A stretch of 64,000 bases of DNA, from NCBI GenBank assembly GCA_032622095.1, contig CP136063.1:13185814-13249813 (forward strand), given 5' to 3'. The position numbers and the translations under genes were made by a program. Below are positions 12,251-23,526 of this stretch, piece after piece. The notes beneath the pieces were generated by a model, which saw only the letters and a list, made by a program, of their open reading frames with translations, was not told where the DNA came from and did no database searches. Source of the stretch: Siphonodentalium dalli (Eukaryota > Mollusca > Scaphopoda > Gadilida > Siphonodentaliidae). How positions within the stretch are numbered: position 1 is the stretch's first letter; every line of letters starts with the position of its first letter.

Positions 12251-13133
12251 GTCACCATCATCATCATAATCATCCTCGTAATCATCATCGTCATCATCGT
12301 CGACATCATCGTAATCCTCATCATTATCATCATCATCTTCCCCATCATCATCATCACCATCATCGTCATTATCACCATCATCATCATCATCATTATCACC
12401 ATTATCATCATTATTACCATCATCATCATCATCATTATCACCATCATCACCATCATCATTATCATCATTATCACCATTATCATCAGCATCGTCACCATCA
12501 TCATTATCATCATTATCATCAGCATCGTCACCATCAGCATCGTCACCATCACCATCATCATCCTCATAATCATCTTCATCATCACCATCATCATCACCGT
12601 CGTCGTCGTCATCGTCCTCCTCATCATCATCTTCAACATCATCAACATCATCGTCATTGTCACCATCATCACCATCACCATTATATCAGCATCGCCCATC
12701 ATCATCACTATTGTATCAGCATCGTCACCATCATCATGGTCATCATGATCATCTTCATAATCATCTTCATCGTCACCATCGTCGTCATCGTCCTCTTCAT
12801 TGTCACCATCATCATCACCATCATCCTCATCATCAACATCATCACCATCGTCGTCATCGTCCTCTTCATTGTCACCATCATCATCACCATCATCATCACC
12901 ATCATCATTGTCACCATCATCATCACCATCATCATTGTCACCATCATCATCACCATCATCATCATCATCACCATCATGATCATCATCACCACCATCATCA
13001 GCATCGTCACCATCATCATCATCGTCACCATCATCATCATCATCATGGTCATCTTCATAATCATCTTCATCATCACCATCGTCGTCATCGTCCTCTTCAT
13101 CATTATCGTCATCCTCATCGTCGTCATAATGTA
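12123..13133. repeat. 1-kb ATC/GAT trinucleotide-rich array
   Basis: Nearly pure imperfect (ATC)n with interspersed ACC, GTC and CTC triplets over about 1,010 bp. Longer sub-blocks repeat, for example the GTCGTCATCGTCCTCTTCAT block near 12,780, 12,850 and 13,080. It gives Asp-, His-, Ile- or Met-only open frames on both strands, which I treat as artefacts. Confidence 0.95.
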
Positions 13134-13197
13134 ACATTTAAGATTTTGTAATTTTGTTTTCATTGATGTATTATCTGGTGGTGGGATTGTTGATTGT

Positions 13198-13278
13198 GTT
13201 GATTATATATAAGATATAATTATATATATAACTCTTCAGTTATGGAGGAAAATAAAGATATATATATATATATTTGTA
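13198..13278. repeat. TA-rich microsatellite
   Basis: Two short (TA)n tracts flank TATGGAGGAAAATAAAGA. No coding content. Confidence 0.8.
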
Positions 13279-13589
13279 CAGCCCGACCAAAACAAGTTGT
13301 TATAACTCTTCTGTGCATGTGCGATCGCGCTGGGGCTCAAAATGAGTTGAAATATTATGCCATATTGTGTTCCGTTACTCGTGTCATACCCGTCGTATAA
13401 ATCAGCGACGCGTAATTGACGAACAAGTGATGAGTTACGCATCCAGGCCAGTCGTGTGATACGTCGACATGTGTAAGGACGAATGTCGTTGTTTTATGCG
13501 ACGTGTAATACATAATGAATTGCCGACTCTCTTAGTTCACCAGGAAAATAGCCAGTTATACGCGTGTATCACACGTCGTATAAAACAGG

Positions 13590-13757
13590 CCTAACTTATA
13601 TAATACATATTTACAAATAGATAATCCACCTTTATACCCCGGTTACTATATACTACATATTTACAAAGAGATAATCCGTCGTTATACACCGGTGACTTAC
13701 TATATAATACATTATTACAAAGAGATAATCCACCTTTTATACCCCGCTAACTATATA
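13590..13757. repeat. ~53-bp minisatellite, left part (split by the LINE)
   Basis: Units of the type CTATATAATACATATTTACA-AAGAGATAATCCACCTTTATACCCCGGTAA, about three copies. The same units resume at 15,722 on the other side of the LINE, so the LINE inserted into this array. Confidence 0.85.
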
Positions 13758-15705
13758 ATTCAATTCAATTCAATTCAATTTTATTTAGTAATATATAACA
13801 AACATGATAATGTATAATACAAAAATCAAACAAAATATAGTATATATTACTGGGAGATGGCATGACCTACTGGTCGTCTTCCTGCACACTCCCAAACTTA
13901 GATAATTATATTCCGACTCTGATCCCAAATGACAGCATATAATGGTGTTACAAGTTTTTTTTTATCTATAGTAGTGTAGACAACGATACTTTTGTGGTTT
14001 AGTTTTTTCCATAGCCTAAGTGGCAATACAGTAAAATATCGTTCAATTATGATATATAATATAAATTTTGGTATAATATAAGACTGATGATATAGTTGTA
14101 TTCTTCACACATAATGGGCGTACATGCGTTGGATTCACTTAACAATTCTTACATATATATAGTTGATTCATCCATGAACGGATAACAGTCGAAACAGTGT
14201 AGGTTTTTACAAAGAACACTGTCAAGATAGCTGCTTATGATATCTTCAGATACGTCTCGTTTAAATTTGGAACGTGGTAAAACTAACTGTAAAGATGTAT
14301 CTAGTTCTTTCCAAAGTTTCGGGAAGATATGGTCAGGGAGGTTTTCGGTGAAGGATGTTCTAGATTTTGTTCCACCTAATTTGCCACTTTGTCTTGTTAC
14401 CATTGTTGGGTTGTGGTATATGCGATAAGTGTTCTGAAATGAGATAGGTAGTTGGTTGCAGAACCAATCGTTCATGAATTGATAGGTGCGTAATTTATAA
14501 AGATCGTGAGCTTTTAGTATATTACTTTTTTTAAAGAGTGGATCGGTGTGGCTGTTATATATTTTATTATGTATAATGCGAATTGCCTTTTTCTGCAATA
14601 CTATTAATTTATTAAATGTATTCGAATTTCCCCAAATTTCTATGCCATATGTTAGGTGACTATGAATTAGACTGTAATACAACTGTCGTAAATTCCTTTC
14701 TGGAAGAATGTGTTTAACTATGTTAATTGCATATAGAGCTCTAGACATTCTTGTTGCAATTAAAGCCGTGTGGTTGTTGAATGTTAAATTTTCGTCCAGA
14801 TGAATACCAAGGAATTTGAAGGATTTTACTTTGCAGTTGCTTCCTATTCTTTCAATTATTTGACCATTTATCTGTAGAGTATGTTTCGTGCAATTATAGT
14901 TTCCACCAGTTGGTTGAAATAAAATATATTTGGTTTTCTTGGCATTTAATGACAGTTTGTTTGCCTTGCACCATTGATTGAGTAATTCAAGTTGAATATT
15001 TGTGCGCTTAAAAAGTAAATCTAAATTATGATGAGACGCATATACAGTGGTATCATCTGCAAATAATAAAAGGGATAATGATGTACTCCGGTGCATGTCA
15101 TTCACATAGATAAGAAAAAGTAAAGGGCCTAAGATAGATCCCTGAGGGACACCAGTTGTAATATGGATTTCACTTGATACACAACCGTCTAAATCTACAT
15201 ATTGCACTCTATCTCTTAAGTAACTCTCGAACCAATGTTTTATATTGCCTCGAACTCCATAAAATTCAAGTTTAGATAATAGTATATCGTGATTTATGGT
15301 ATCGAAAGCTTTTGAGAAGTCAATAAAAGTTGTTAATGTACAATCTTTTGATTTCTTGTCATTATTAATCACAATGTCGTTAAGAAGTCGGATTATTGGG
15401 TGAACTGTAGAATGGCCTCTCCGGAAGCCATATTGTTCTTTATAGAATTTATCATGGAAAAATTCCACTAACCTGTTACATACCACTTTCTCTAGGATTT
15501 TAGAAAATGTGGGAAGAATACTAATTGGACGATAATTTTGAATCATATTTCTTTCATTGGATTTAAATAGAGGAATAACTCTAGCTATTTTCATCTCTTT
15601 TGGAACAATGCCTGCCTCTAATGAATTATTTATTATATGACATAGAGGTATTGAAATTTCCTCAATAATTTGTTTCAATAAACCTGCTGAAATCCCCTTG
15701 TTATC
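13757..15705 (-). mobile_element. 5'-truncated LINE insertion
   Basis: The minus-strand insertion is defined by an open reverse-transcriptase frame beginning abruptly next to a (TA)n tract at about 15,705. Its 3' end has an AATAAA signal and a (TTGAA)n tail (13,759-13,780), typical of CR1/L2-like LINEs, which end in short tandem repeats rather than poly(A). The endonuclease half and ORF1 are absent, consistent with abortive reverse transcription. Flanking minisatellite units match on both sides. Confidence 0.85.
14149..15705 (-). CDS. LINE reverse transcriptase (C-terminal part of ORF2), 5'-truncated
   Basis: Non-LTR reverse transcriptase; in a full element it primes cDNA synthesis at the nicked target. 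Numbered from the first residue after the TTG at 15,678, recognisable blocks are the NYRPISILP motif (about residues 48-56), QYGFRRGHST (82-91), FIDFSKAFDTINH with the first catalytic Asp (118-130), GVPQGSILGP (176-185) and the catalytic FADD box (206-209), followed by a thumb region and an extended C-terminal domain ending in a Cys/His pattern (CKNLHCFDC). No stops or frameshifts interrupt about 515 codons. The frame runs off the truncated 5' end in phase, and there is no proper ATG near the start. No apurinic endonuclease domain is present, so it cannot mobilise itself. The intact frame suggests a recent insertion. Confidence 0.9.
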   Translation of the reverse strand, partial: DNKGISAGLLKQIIEEISIPLCHIINNSLEAGIVPKEMKIARVIPLFKSNERNMIQNYRPISILPTFSKILEKVVCNRLVEFFHDKFYKEQYGFRRGHSTVHPIIRLLNDIVINNDKKSKDCTLTTFIDFSKAFDTINHDILLSKLEFYGVRGNIKHWFESYLRDRVQYVDLDGCVSSEIHITTGVPQGSILGPLLFLIYVNDMHRSTSLSLLLFADDTTVYASHHNLDLLFKRTNIQLELLNQWCKANKLSLNAKKTKYILFQPTGGNYNCTKHTLQINGQIIERIGSNCKVKSFKFLGIHLDENLTFNNHTALIATRMSRALYAINIVKHILPERNLRQLYYSLIHSHLTYGIEIWGNSNTFNKLIVLQKKAIRIIHNKIYNSHTDPLFKKSNILKAHDLYKLRTYQFMNDWFCNQLPISFQNTYRIYHNPTMVTRQSGKLGGTKSRTSFTENLPDHIFPKLWKELDTSLQLVLPRSKFKRDVSEDIISSYLDSVLCKNLHCFDCYPFMDESTIYM

Positions 15706-15721
15706 TATATATATATATATT

Positions 15722-15890
15722 TACGACATATAATCCACCCGTATACCCAGCTAACTATATAATATATATTTACAAAGAGACAATCCACCTTTATACCCCG
15801 GTAACTATATAATGTATGTTTACACAGAGATAATCCACCTTTTTACCCCGTAACTATATAATACATATTCACAAAGAGATAATCCATCTT
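15722..15890. repeat. ~53-bp minisatellite, right part
   Basis: Three further units (ATAATCCACCTTTATACCCC-GGTAACTATATAAT type) continue the array interrupted by the LINE. Confidence 0.85.
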
Positions 15891-16004
15891 AAATCAATCA
15901 TTGCCGAGCCTCAAGTGAATCCACACATGATACATCTCATATATGTTTCCTTCATTGATACGTTATATATTCAAAAATCGCCGCAATCTTTTAAATATTG
16001 ATTA

Positions 16005-18745
16005 TATATTAAACTAGCAGGTGGACTCGACTTCGTCCGGGCTGTTTCCCCTCTGCTTTTCGGCGAATGGTGCAATTTGACCTTGAATTGTCCATTTTGA
16101 AGGTCAAGGTCAGGTGGGATCACGATTTGACCCGTCCAAAACACTGCCCGGATAAAAGTACCCGAAAAAGTACCCGTCGAAGTCCATCCGGTTTTACCAT
16201 ATTTGACCTCGAGTTGATCATTTTGAAGGTCAAGGTCAGGTCGGGGTCACGATTTGACCCGTCCAAAATATTCAGTGGACAAAAGTAACCCCACGTATCA
16301 AATTTCGTCCCGATTTCAACGTCAAGTTCACGTCGCACGGGCAAACGAATAGGCTTACGACACTCCCCGTACGAAAGTATCCCTAGACACTAATTTTCAT
16401 CGAAATCCAGGGATACTCAGGCGTTTGACCTTGAAATGACCCGATTTCAAGGTCAATGTCACGTCGCACGGGCAAATTAACAGGCCCATGCCACTCCACG
16501 GCCGAAAGTTCCCCCACGTGCCAAGTTTCATTGAAATCGGTTCCGTCGTTTTCGAGTCGATCGCGAACAGACAGACACACGCACACACAGATCTTCCAAA
16601 AATATATAATAGACTAGAAGGTGACCAGACTTCGTCCGGGCTTCGACCTTGAATTGTCCATTTTGAAGGATAAGGTCAAGTGGGGTCACGATTTGACCAG
16701 TCCAAAACACTGCCCAGACAAAAGTACCCGACGAACGTGCCCGTCGAAATCCATCCGGGTTTACCCAATTTGACCTTGAATTGATCATTTAGAAGGCAAG
16801 GTCAGAACGGGGCCACGATTTGGCCCGTCCAAAATACTCAGTGGACAAAAGTAACCCTATGTATCAAATTTCGTGGAAATCCCATAAAAATTCGCGATTT
16901 GACCTTGAATTGACCCGATTTCAAAGTGAAGGTCTCGTCGCACGCGCAAATGAATCGGCTTATGAGACACCCCATACGAAAGTATCCCTAGACACTAATT
17001 TTCATCGAAATCCCGTGATATTCGTGCGTTTGACCTTGAAATGACCCGATGTCAAGGTCACGTCGCACGGGCAAATTAATAGGCCTATGTCACTCCCCGA
17101 CCGAAAGTACCCCCACATACCAAATTTCATCGAAATCATGTGATATTCGGACGTTTGACCTTGAAATGACCCGATTTCAAGGTTAATGTCATGTCGCACG
17201 GGCAAACTTAAAGGTTTATGCCACTCCCCGACCGAAGGCGCCCCCCATATACCAAGTTTCATCGAAATCCCGTGATATTCGGGCGTTTGACCGTGAAATT
17301 ACCCGATTTCAAGGTCAAGGTCAGGTCGCACTGGCAAATTAATAGGCATATGTCACTCCCGGCCGAAAGTACCCCCACATACCAAGTTTCATCGAAATCG
17401 GCTCGGCCGTTTTCGAGTCCATCGATTACAGACACACACAGATCTTCCAAAATATATAATAGACTAGCCGATGAGCCCGACGTTGTCCGGGCTATTCAAA
17501 AACCAAATTTCAAGTCGGTAGCTCCACCCGTTTCCGAGATCTGGTCTGCGCATGCGCGAAACTGGCATCGCACGGGCTCGGCGACCCGATAAAATTCGTA
17601 TCCGGGGCAAGATACATTCACATAGCAAATTTCAAGTCGATAGCTCCATCCGTTTCTGAGATCTCGTCTGCGCATACGCGAAGCGGGCGCCGCATGGGCT
17701 CGCCAATACGACAACGACGACCGCCTGGTCAAATTACACACACGTACCAAGTTTCGTCCCGATCGGTCGATAATCGTAGATTTGTATAAATGACATACAT
17801 ACATACAGACATACAGACAGAGGTCTTCAAAATATATAATAGACTAGCCGATGAGCCCGACGTTGTCCGGGCTATTCAAAGTCGATAGCTCTACCCGTTT
17901 CCTAGATCTGGTCTGCGCATGCGCGAAGCTGGCGTCGCACGGGCTCGGCGACCCGATAAAATTCGTATCAGGGGCAAGATACATTCACATACCAAATTTC
18001 AAGTCGATAGATCCACCCGTTTCCGAGATCTGGTCTGCGCATGCGCGAAGCTTACGTCGCACGGGCTCGCCGACCCGATAAAATTCGTATCCGGGGCAAG
18101 ATACATTCACATAGCAAATTTCAAATCGATAGCTCCACCCGTTTCCGAGATCTCGTCTGCGCATGCGCGAAGCTGGCGTCACACGGGCTCGGCGACCCGA
18201 TAAATTCGTATCCGGGGCAAGATACATTCACATAGCAAATTTCAAATCGATAGCTCCACCCGTTTCCGAGATCTCGTCTGCGCATGCGCGAAGCTGGCGT
18301 CACACGGGCTCGGCGACCCGATAAAATTCGTATCCGGGGCAAGATACATTCACATAGCAAATTTCAAGTCGATAGCTCCACCCGTTTCCTAGATCTGGTC
18401 TGCGCATGCGCGAAGCTGGCGTCGCACGGGCACGGCGACCCGATAAAATTCGTATCCGGGGCAAGATACATTCACATAGCAAATTTCAAGTCGATAGCTC
18501 CACCCGTTTCTGAGATCTCGTCTGCGCATACGCGAAGCGGGCGCCGCATGGGCTCGCCAATACGACAACGACGACCGCCTGGTCAAACTACACACACGTA
18601 CCAAGTTTCGTCCCGATCGGTCGAGAATCGTAGATTTGTATAAATGACATACATACATACAGACATACAGACAGAGGTCTTCAAAATATATAGATTTGTA
18701 TAAATGACATACAGACAAACAGAGGTCTTCAAAATATATATGAGA
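16005..18745. repeat. Four head-to-tail elements of an 'ACTAG...GTCCGGGC' repeat family
   Basis: Each element starts ACTAG(C/A)NGNTGN..CGAC(T/G)T(C/T)GTCCGGGC, at about 16,012, 16,612, 17,463 and 17,844. The first three end with a phrase like ACAGATCTTCCAAAATATAT-AATAG that leads directly into the next start; the fourth ends in related AGGTCTTCAAAATATATA copies. The first two bodies consist of about 134-bp sub-repeats carrying TTTGACCTTGAAATGACCCG and CGTCGCACGGGCAAA; the last two consist of ~121-bp sub-repeats (see the separate entry). Both kinds end with a CCAAGTTTC(A/G)TCGAAATCGG-like phrase followed by CAGACAGACA-type sequence, a layout seen in many non-autonomous invertebrate elements. 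Overlapping open frames on both strands are artefacts. Confidence 0.75.
17510..18550. repeat. ~121-bp sub-repeat array carrying TGCGCATGCGCG palindromes
   Basis: Each unit reads AGCTCCACCCGTTTCCGAGA-TCTGGTCTGCGCATGCGCGAAG...CGACCCGATAAAATTCGTAT. Intact TGCGCATGCGCG occurs at 17547, 17914, 18035, 18158, 18279 and 18401; two further copies (17669, 18523) carry one substitution. The core fits the published NRF1 consensus YGCGCAYGCGCR. Confidence 0.8.
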
Positions 18746-18894
18746 TAACAAATTTGATATAGTTGGTGGGTGATTGAATCCAAAATTCAAGTAATAAAGC
18801 ACAAGTTTACCCTGCTTTAGTATGGTCGAAGAAATGTTACTTAATCACCACTGCTATAGCAGTGTCGTGCACGGAAATTCAAACATGTTAAGTT

Positions 18895-20486
18895 ACTTGC
18901 TTCATTTATATTAATAGTACCCCGGATGTGTTTATCTGTCAGTTAAAACACTGCCTTAACACATTTATATTAATAGTACCCCGGATGAGTTTATCTGTCA
19001 GTTAAAACACTGCGCCTTAACACATTTCTTATAATAGTACCCCGGATGAGTTTATCTGTCAGTTAAAACACTGCGCCTTAACACATTTCTTATAATAGTA
19101 CCCCGGATGAGTTTATCTGTCAGTTAAAACACTGTGCCTTAACACATTTATATTAATAGTACCCCGGTTGAGTTTATCTGTCAGTTAAAAAACTGTGCCT
19201 TAACACATTTATATTAATAGTACCCCGGATGAGTTTATCTGTCAGTTAAAACACTGCGCCTTAACACATTTCTTATAATAGTACCCCAGATGAGTTTATC
19301 TGTCAGTTAAAACACTGTGCCTTAACACATTTATATTAATAGTACCCCGGATGAGTGTATCTGTCAGTTAAAACACTGTGCCTTAACACATTTATATTAA
19401 TAGTACCCCGGATGAGTTTATCCGTCAGTTAAAACACTGCGCCTTAACACATTTCTTATAATAGTACCCCGGATGAGTTTATGTCAGTTAAAACACTGCG
19501 CCTTAACACATTTCTTATAATAGTACCCCGGATGAGTTTATCTGTCAGTTAAAACACTGTGCCTTAACACATTTATATTAATAGTACCCCGGTTGAGTTT
19601 ATCTGTCAGTTAAAAAACTGTGCCTTAACACATTTATATTAATAGTACCCTGGATGAGTTTATCTGTCAGTTAAAACACTGCGCCTTAACACATTTCTTA
19701 TAATAGTACCCCAGATGAGTTTATCTGTCAGTTAAAACACTGTGCCTTAACACATTTATATTAATAGTACCCCGGATGAGTGTATCTGTCAGTTAAAACA
19801 CTGTGCCTTAACACATTTATATTAATAGTACCCCGGATGAGTTTATCTGTCAGTTAAAACACTGCGCCTTAACACATTTCTTATAATAGTACCCCAGATG
19901 AGTTTATCTGTCAGTTAAAACACTGTGCCTTAACACATTTATATTAATAGTACCCCGGATGAGTTTGTCTGTCAGTTAAAACACTGTGCCTTAACACATT
20001 TATATTAATAGTACCCCGGATGAGTTTATCTGTCAGTTAAAACACTGTGCATTAACACATTTATATTAATAGTACCCCGGATGAGTTTATCTGTCAGTTA
20101 AAACACTGCGCCTTAACACATTTCTTATAATAGTACCCCAGATGAGTTTATCTGTCAGTTAAAACACTGTGCCTTAACACATTTATATTAATAGTACCCC
20201 GGATGAGTTATCTGTCAGTTAAAACACTGCGCCTTAACACATTTATATTAATAGTACCCCGGTTGAGTTTATCTGTCAGTTAAAAAACTGTGCCTTAACA
20301 CATTTATATTAATAGTACCCCGGATGAGTTTATCTGTCAGTTAAAACACTGCGCCTTAACACATTTATATTAATAGTACCCCGGATGAGTTTATCTGTCA
20401 GTTAAAATACTGCGCCTTAACACATTTATATTAATAGTACCCCGGTTGAGTTTATCTGTCAGTTAAAAAACTGCCTTAACACATTT
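18895..20486. repeat. 61-bp satellite, about 26 copies
   Basis: The unit contains TTAACACATTTATATTAATA-GTACCCCGGATGAGTTTATCTGTCAGTTAAAACACTGCGCC. Two main variants alternate (TTTATATTAATAG and TTTCTTATAATAG), and a rarer one has CCGGTTGAG with AAAAAACTG. A block of seven units (about 430 bp) is repeated nearly verbatim, so there is higher-order structure. Units have no coding content. Confidence 0.95.
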
Positions 20487-20489
20487 ATA

Positions 20490-20835
20490 ATATGATGATA
20501 CGTAAACGTAATTTGCGCCCGCTTGTTAATCTTTGGTAGGATTTGATGATTAATTAACCATAATTACAAAAATCATACCGGTATATGTAAATGATCATAT
20601 ACTCAAAAAAATTTCATTGTAATATTACGACAGAAACTGTTGGCAGGAATTGGACCATCAGTAACTGTCGTAAAATTACGAGATCAACGTAATCTGACAT
20701 TTACAAATTTGATCGTATATTTACAAAATGATCGTAATATTAACACAGAAAAACTATCGTAAAATTACAACATCATCGTAATGTGAATTTGCGGTTTAAT
20801 CGTAAAATTACATGGCCAACGTAATCTGAAGCTGA
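20490..20835. repeat. Degenerate TCGTAAAATTAC repeats
   Basis: The phrase CGTAA(A/T)ATTAC recurs about six times between 20,615 and 20,815 with variable spacers. No gene. Confidence 0.6.
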
Positions 20836-20975
20836 GAACCTGGTGTGAATTGAACCGTGGTGGGGTCTCAAGCGATCTACCCTACACATTATAAACAAAT
20901 GCCAGTAAATGACATAAGTAGCTTGAGGATGGATGTGATCCATCGAACCACAGAAAAATTCAACCAGGTCCACAG
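20836..20975 (-). repeat. ~140-bp dispersed repeat (SINE-like), copy 1
   Basis: The reverse complement matches 63,423-63,545 (GGTTCTCAGC, CCTCAAGCTAC and CACTG(T)GG blocks in the same order). The second copy sits in the loop of a foldback element. Confidence 0.55.
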
Positions 20976-22355
20976 GTGCTAAATGTCTGCACTATACATC
21001 TACAATTATAGATAAAAATCAAAAATCAATGTCCAACACCTAATTGTCATGAAATCGACATTTCTCGTGCAACAACATTTTGGAACAAAGTTACATACCG
21101 GTACCTTGAATAATTAGCCTAACTAATGTAGGTACCAACCTGTGCTTTCACCATGACAAAAGATAACAAACTCTGATAATCAACACCCGAGTTTGACTAC
21201 CTGTACTGGTAAATGCCCTCCGGGGGGGGGTCAGAAAACATTTTCAGGCACGTATGCTGATTTTTCACTTTCGACCCTTGTTGGGACCCCCACCCACCAT
21301 GCGTCCAAATTTTTTCGACCATTTTTGGACACCCACCCCCTTTTAACACTAAAGCAGATTTGCAGGGGGGAATTCACTGTAAACAGCTGTATATGAATTT
21401 CTGTGCATACTATTTGTCATGGATGTTAACATTGGCATGTAAATAGGAACGGGTCATTTTGGGGTCATTCGGCCAAAAAAACATGGCTGCCAGCGGCCAT
21501 CTTGGATTTCAAAATTTGCAACAAAATACAACACAATAACTGCCTGCAGTCAGTTTAGCAGTTAGAATTACATTATTTCTCTTATTCTAAGGTGTTTTAA
21601 GCCAAATTCATTGAAAAAAACAGTAAAAAAACTTGCAGGAAAAAAAGTTCTGAGTTGCGGAAAAAATTGTTTGTTAGTCCCATCGACCAAACCACCCACC
21701 CAGTGACCCACCCCCACAAAAGTGCCCGTAAAAAATACCCCCCCCCCTGCCCGACCCCCATAGGCATATGATAATAACATGGGAGGAACAGAGGGGAACA
21801 TGGACTACCGGTGTACCTACATCTAATGATAATAACATGGGAAGGACAGGAAACACCGGCTACCTTCATCTAATTACTAGTATAATAACATGGGAATATT
21901 AACAGAGGAAACACAGGCTACTTTCATCTAATTACTAGTATAATAACATGGGAATATTAACAGAGGAAACATGGGCTACCTTCACAGTGGTCAGTGATTT
22001 GTAACATGAGAGCAGATGGTGCATAAATCACTTAATTTTTTTTTAAGTACTGAATTGTACACAACTAAGTGTAGCACACATGTTTTCCTCTACCAACAAT
22101 TAATCTGCCTTTGCTGTGATATCGCTTAATTGTAGGAAGCCACGTAAAACCACAAATATAAAATAAATAAATGAAAGGCAGTAGCAACATTGAGTAAATT
22201 TTTTGGGGTTTTGTTGCTTTCCACAACTAAGGCGATATAACAATGAGGCCAGATCATTTGTTGTTGATGGAAACCATGTGATCTATGGTTAGTCACCTAC
22301 AATAGGTAGTCACGATGCACCGTCTGCACATATCATATGTACTCCGCCGATCGGA
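20976..22355. other. Intergenic; fragments of the 'ccaagatggctgc' repeat, no gene
   Basis: About 21,400-21,530 matches, in reverse orientation, the 170-bp dispersed unit that is tandem at 46,480-48,110 (ATGGCTGCCAGCGGCCATCT, GGGGTCATTCGGCC). Between 21,760 and 21,980 a short phrase (AATAACATGGGA...GGAAACAC.GGCTAC) is repeated four times. Open frames here overlap G/C homopolymers and are not convincing. Confidence 0.55.
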
Positions 22356-22359
22356 AAGT

Positions 22360-22490
22360 TTTCTTCAGGCAAGAAGTTGGACAGAGGTCGCCACATAGGA
22401 ATCGAACCCATGTCAGTCACTAGCTCAGGTCCTCCAGCTTGGTGACCGGTACCGTGCTCATTGGACCACTGACCAACCCAGACACCACCC
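22360..22490 (-). repeat. tRNA-derived SINE head
   Basis: On the minus strand the sequence GGTTGGTCAGTGGTCC fits a polymerase III A box (TGGYNNAGTGG), and 60-70 nt further on GGGTTCGATTCC is a perfect B box. The A-B spacing is longer than in a functional tRNA, and no cloverleaf closes, so I call a SINE head rather than a tRNA gene. Confidence 0.6.
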
Positions 22491-22862
22491 CCCCCAATAA
22501 TAAACAACAATGTACATATAGTATACACTGATACAACTACTATTTAAACATGAAATACATAGACGTGTGTATCCATAATCCTTAATTATGCAGCCATTGT
22601 TATTGACCCAGAAACTCAAACCCAACAAAGCGCTCCCAAAGTTCCATTGGTTTAATTTGGAAATCCTGAAAATGAAGTAACAATATTATACACGGTACTA
22701 ACTACTATGGACAAAAAAGCAGCTCAGCATTTGCGCCAAGATTTTCGAGTGTCACTGTCAGCTAATGTATTGACATCCTGTTCAAACACCGCTGTTTTTT
22801 TGTTTTAATAATTTTTCGACTTTCCCAAATTTTAAATCAAACTAACAACATAGGGACTGGAA

Positions 22863-23398
22863 TACCAGCACCGAAGCCGACCCACCCAAACTCAGTTGCA
22901 GCAGTTTCTGACAAAAAAATTGCTTTAGTATATCTGGGATAAATCGCAACCATCTTTCATACTTTGCGATAATTACTTTGCGATATCTTTGACTGATGAT
23001 AAATCACAATTTTGGATTCAAGTTTTGAAAACCCTCCTGTCACTTTCCAAATATCTATTTAAAAATACATGTTGATAAATCGCAAAAGTTTGCGATAAAT
23101 TGCAAACATCTTTACGATAGATCGTAAAATACTTCGCAATTTTATATAACAGAATAGCAATCATCTTTGCGATAAAAACTGTTAATTACTTTGCAAACAA
23201 ATTAACATACCTTTGCAATGGCAAAGGTAAGTGTCGCAAATTTGTTTGTGATTTATCAGTCAAAGATAATATCGCAAAGTAATTATCGCAAAGTACCGTA
23301 TGAAAGATGGTTGCGATTTATCCCAGATATACTAAAGCAAATTTTTTGTCATAAACTACCGCAACTGAGTTTGGGTGGGTCGGCTTCGGCGCTGGTAT
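22863..23398. mobile_element. Foldback element with ~130-bp arms
   Basis: The left arm begins TACCAGCACCGAAGCCGACC, and the right arm ends GGTCGGCTTCGGCGCTGGTA. The match continues inward through the AACTCAGTTGC, TATATCTGGGATAAATCGCA and CTTTGCGATAATTACTTTGC phrases. The centre carries TTGCGATAAATCGCAA-like repeats. Possible TA target duplication. No ORF, hence non-autonomous. Confidence 0.8.
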
Positions 23399-23526
23399 AA
23401 TACACATGTATGACCTGGTTTAGCATAGAGTGGGGATTATAATCTTCATGAGTGTGGCACAAACTTGGCCATGCATCTAATCCTGAGTTCACATGGTTTG
23501 GGACATAATCACATTGACTGGTAACA

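Noticed and set aside
12106-13163. Poly-Asp, poly-His, poly-Ile and poly-Met frames
   Set aside because: Direct consequence of the ATC triplet array in every frame; no flanking domain or start context.
16067-18802. Many overlapping open frames on both strands in the ACTAG repeat region
   Set aside because: Overlapping on both strands, repeat-derived, no domains, no transcription signals.
22360-22490. A functional tRNA gene
   Set aside because: A and B boxes are good, but spacing is too long and no cloverleaf or anticodon arm can be drawn; a SINE head is the better explanation.
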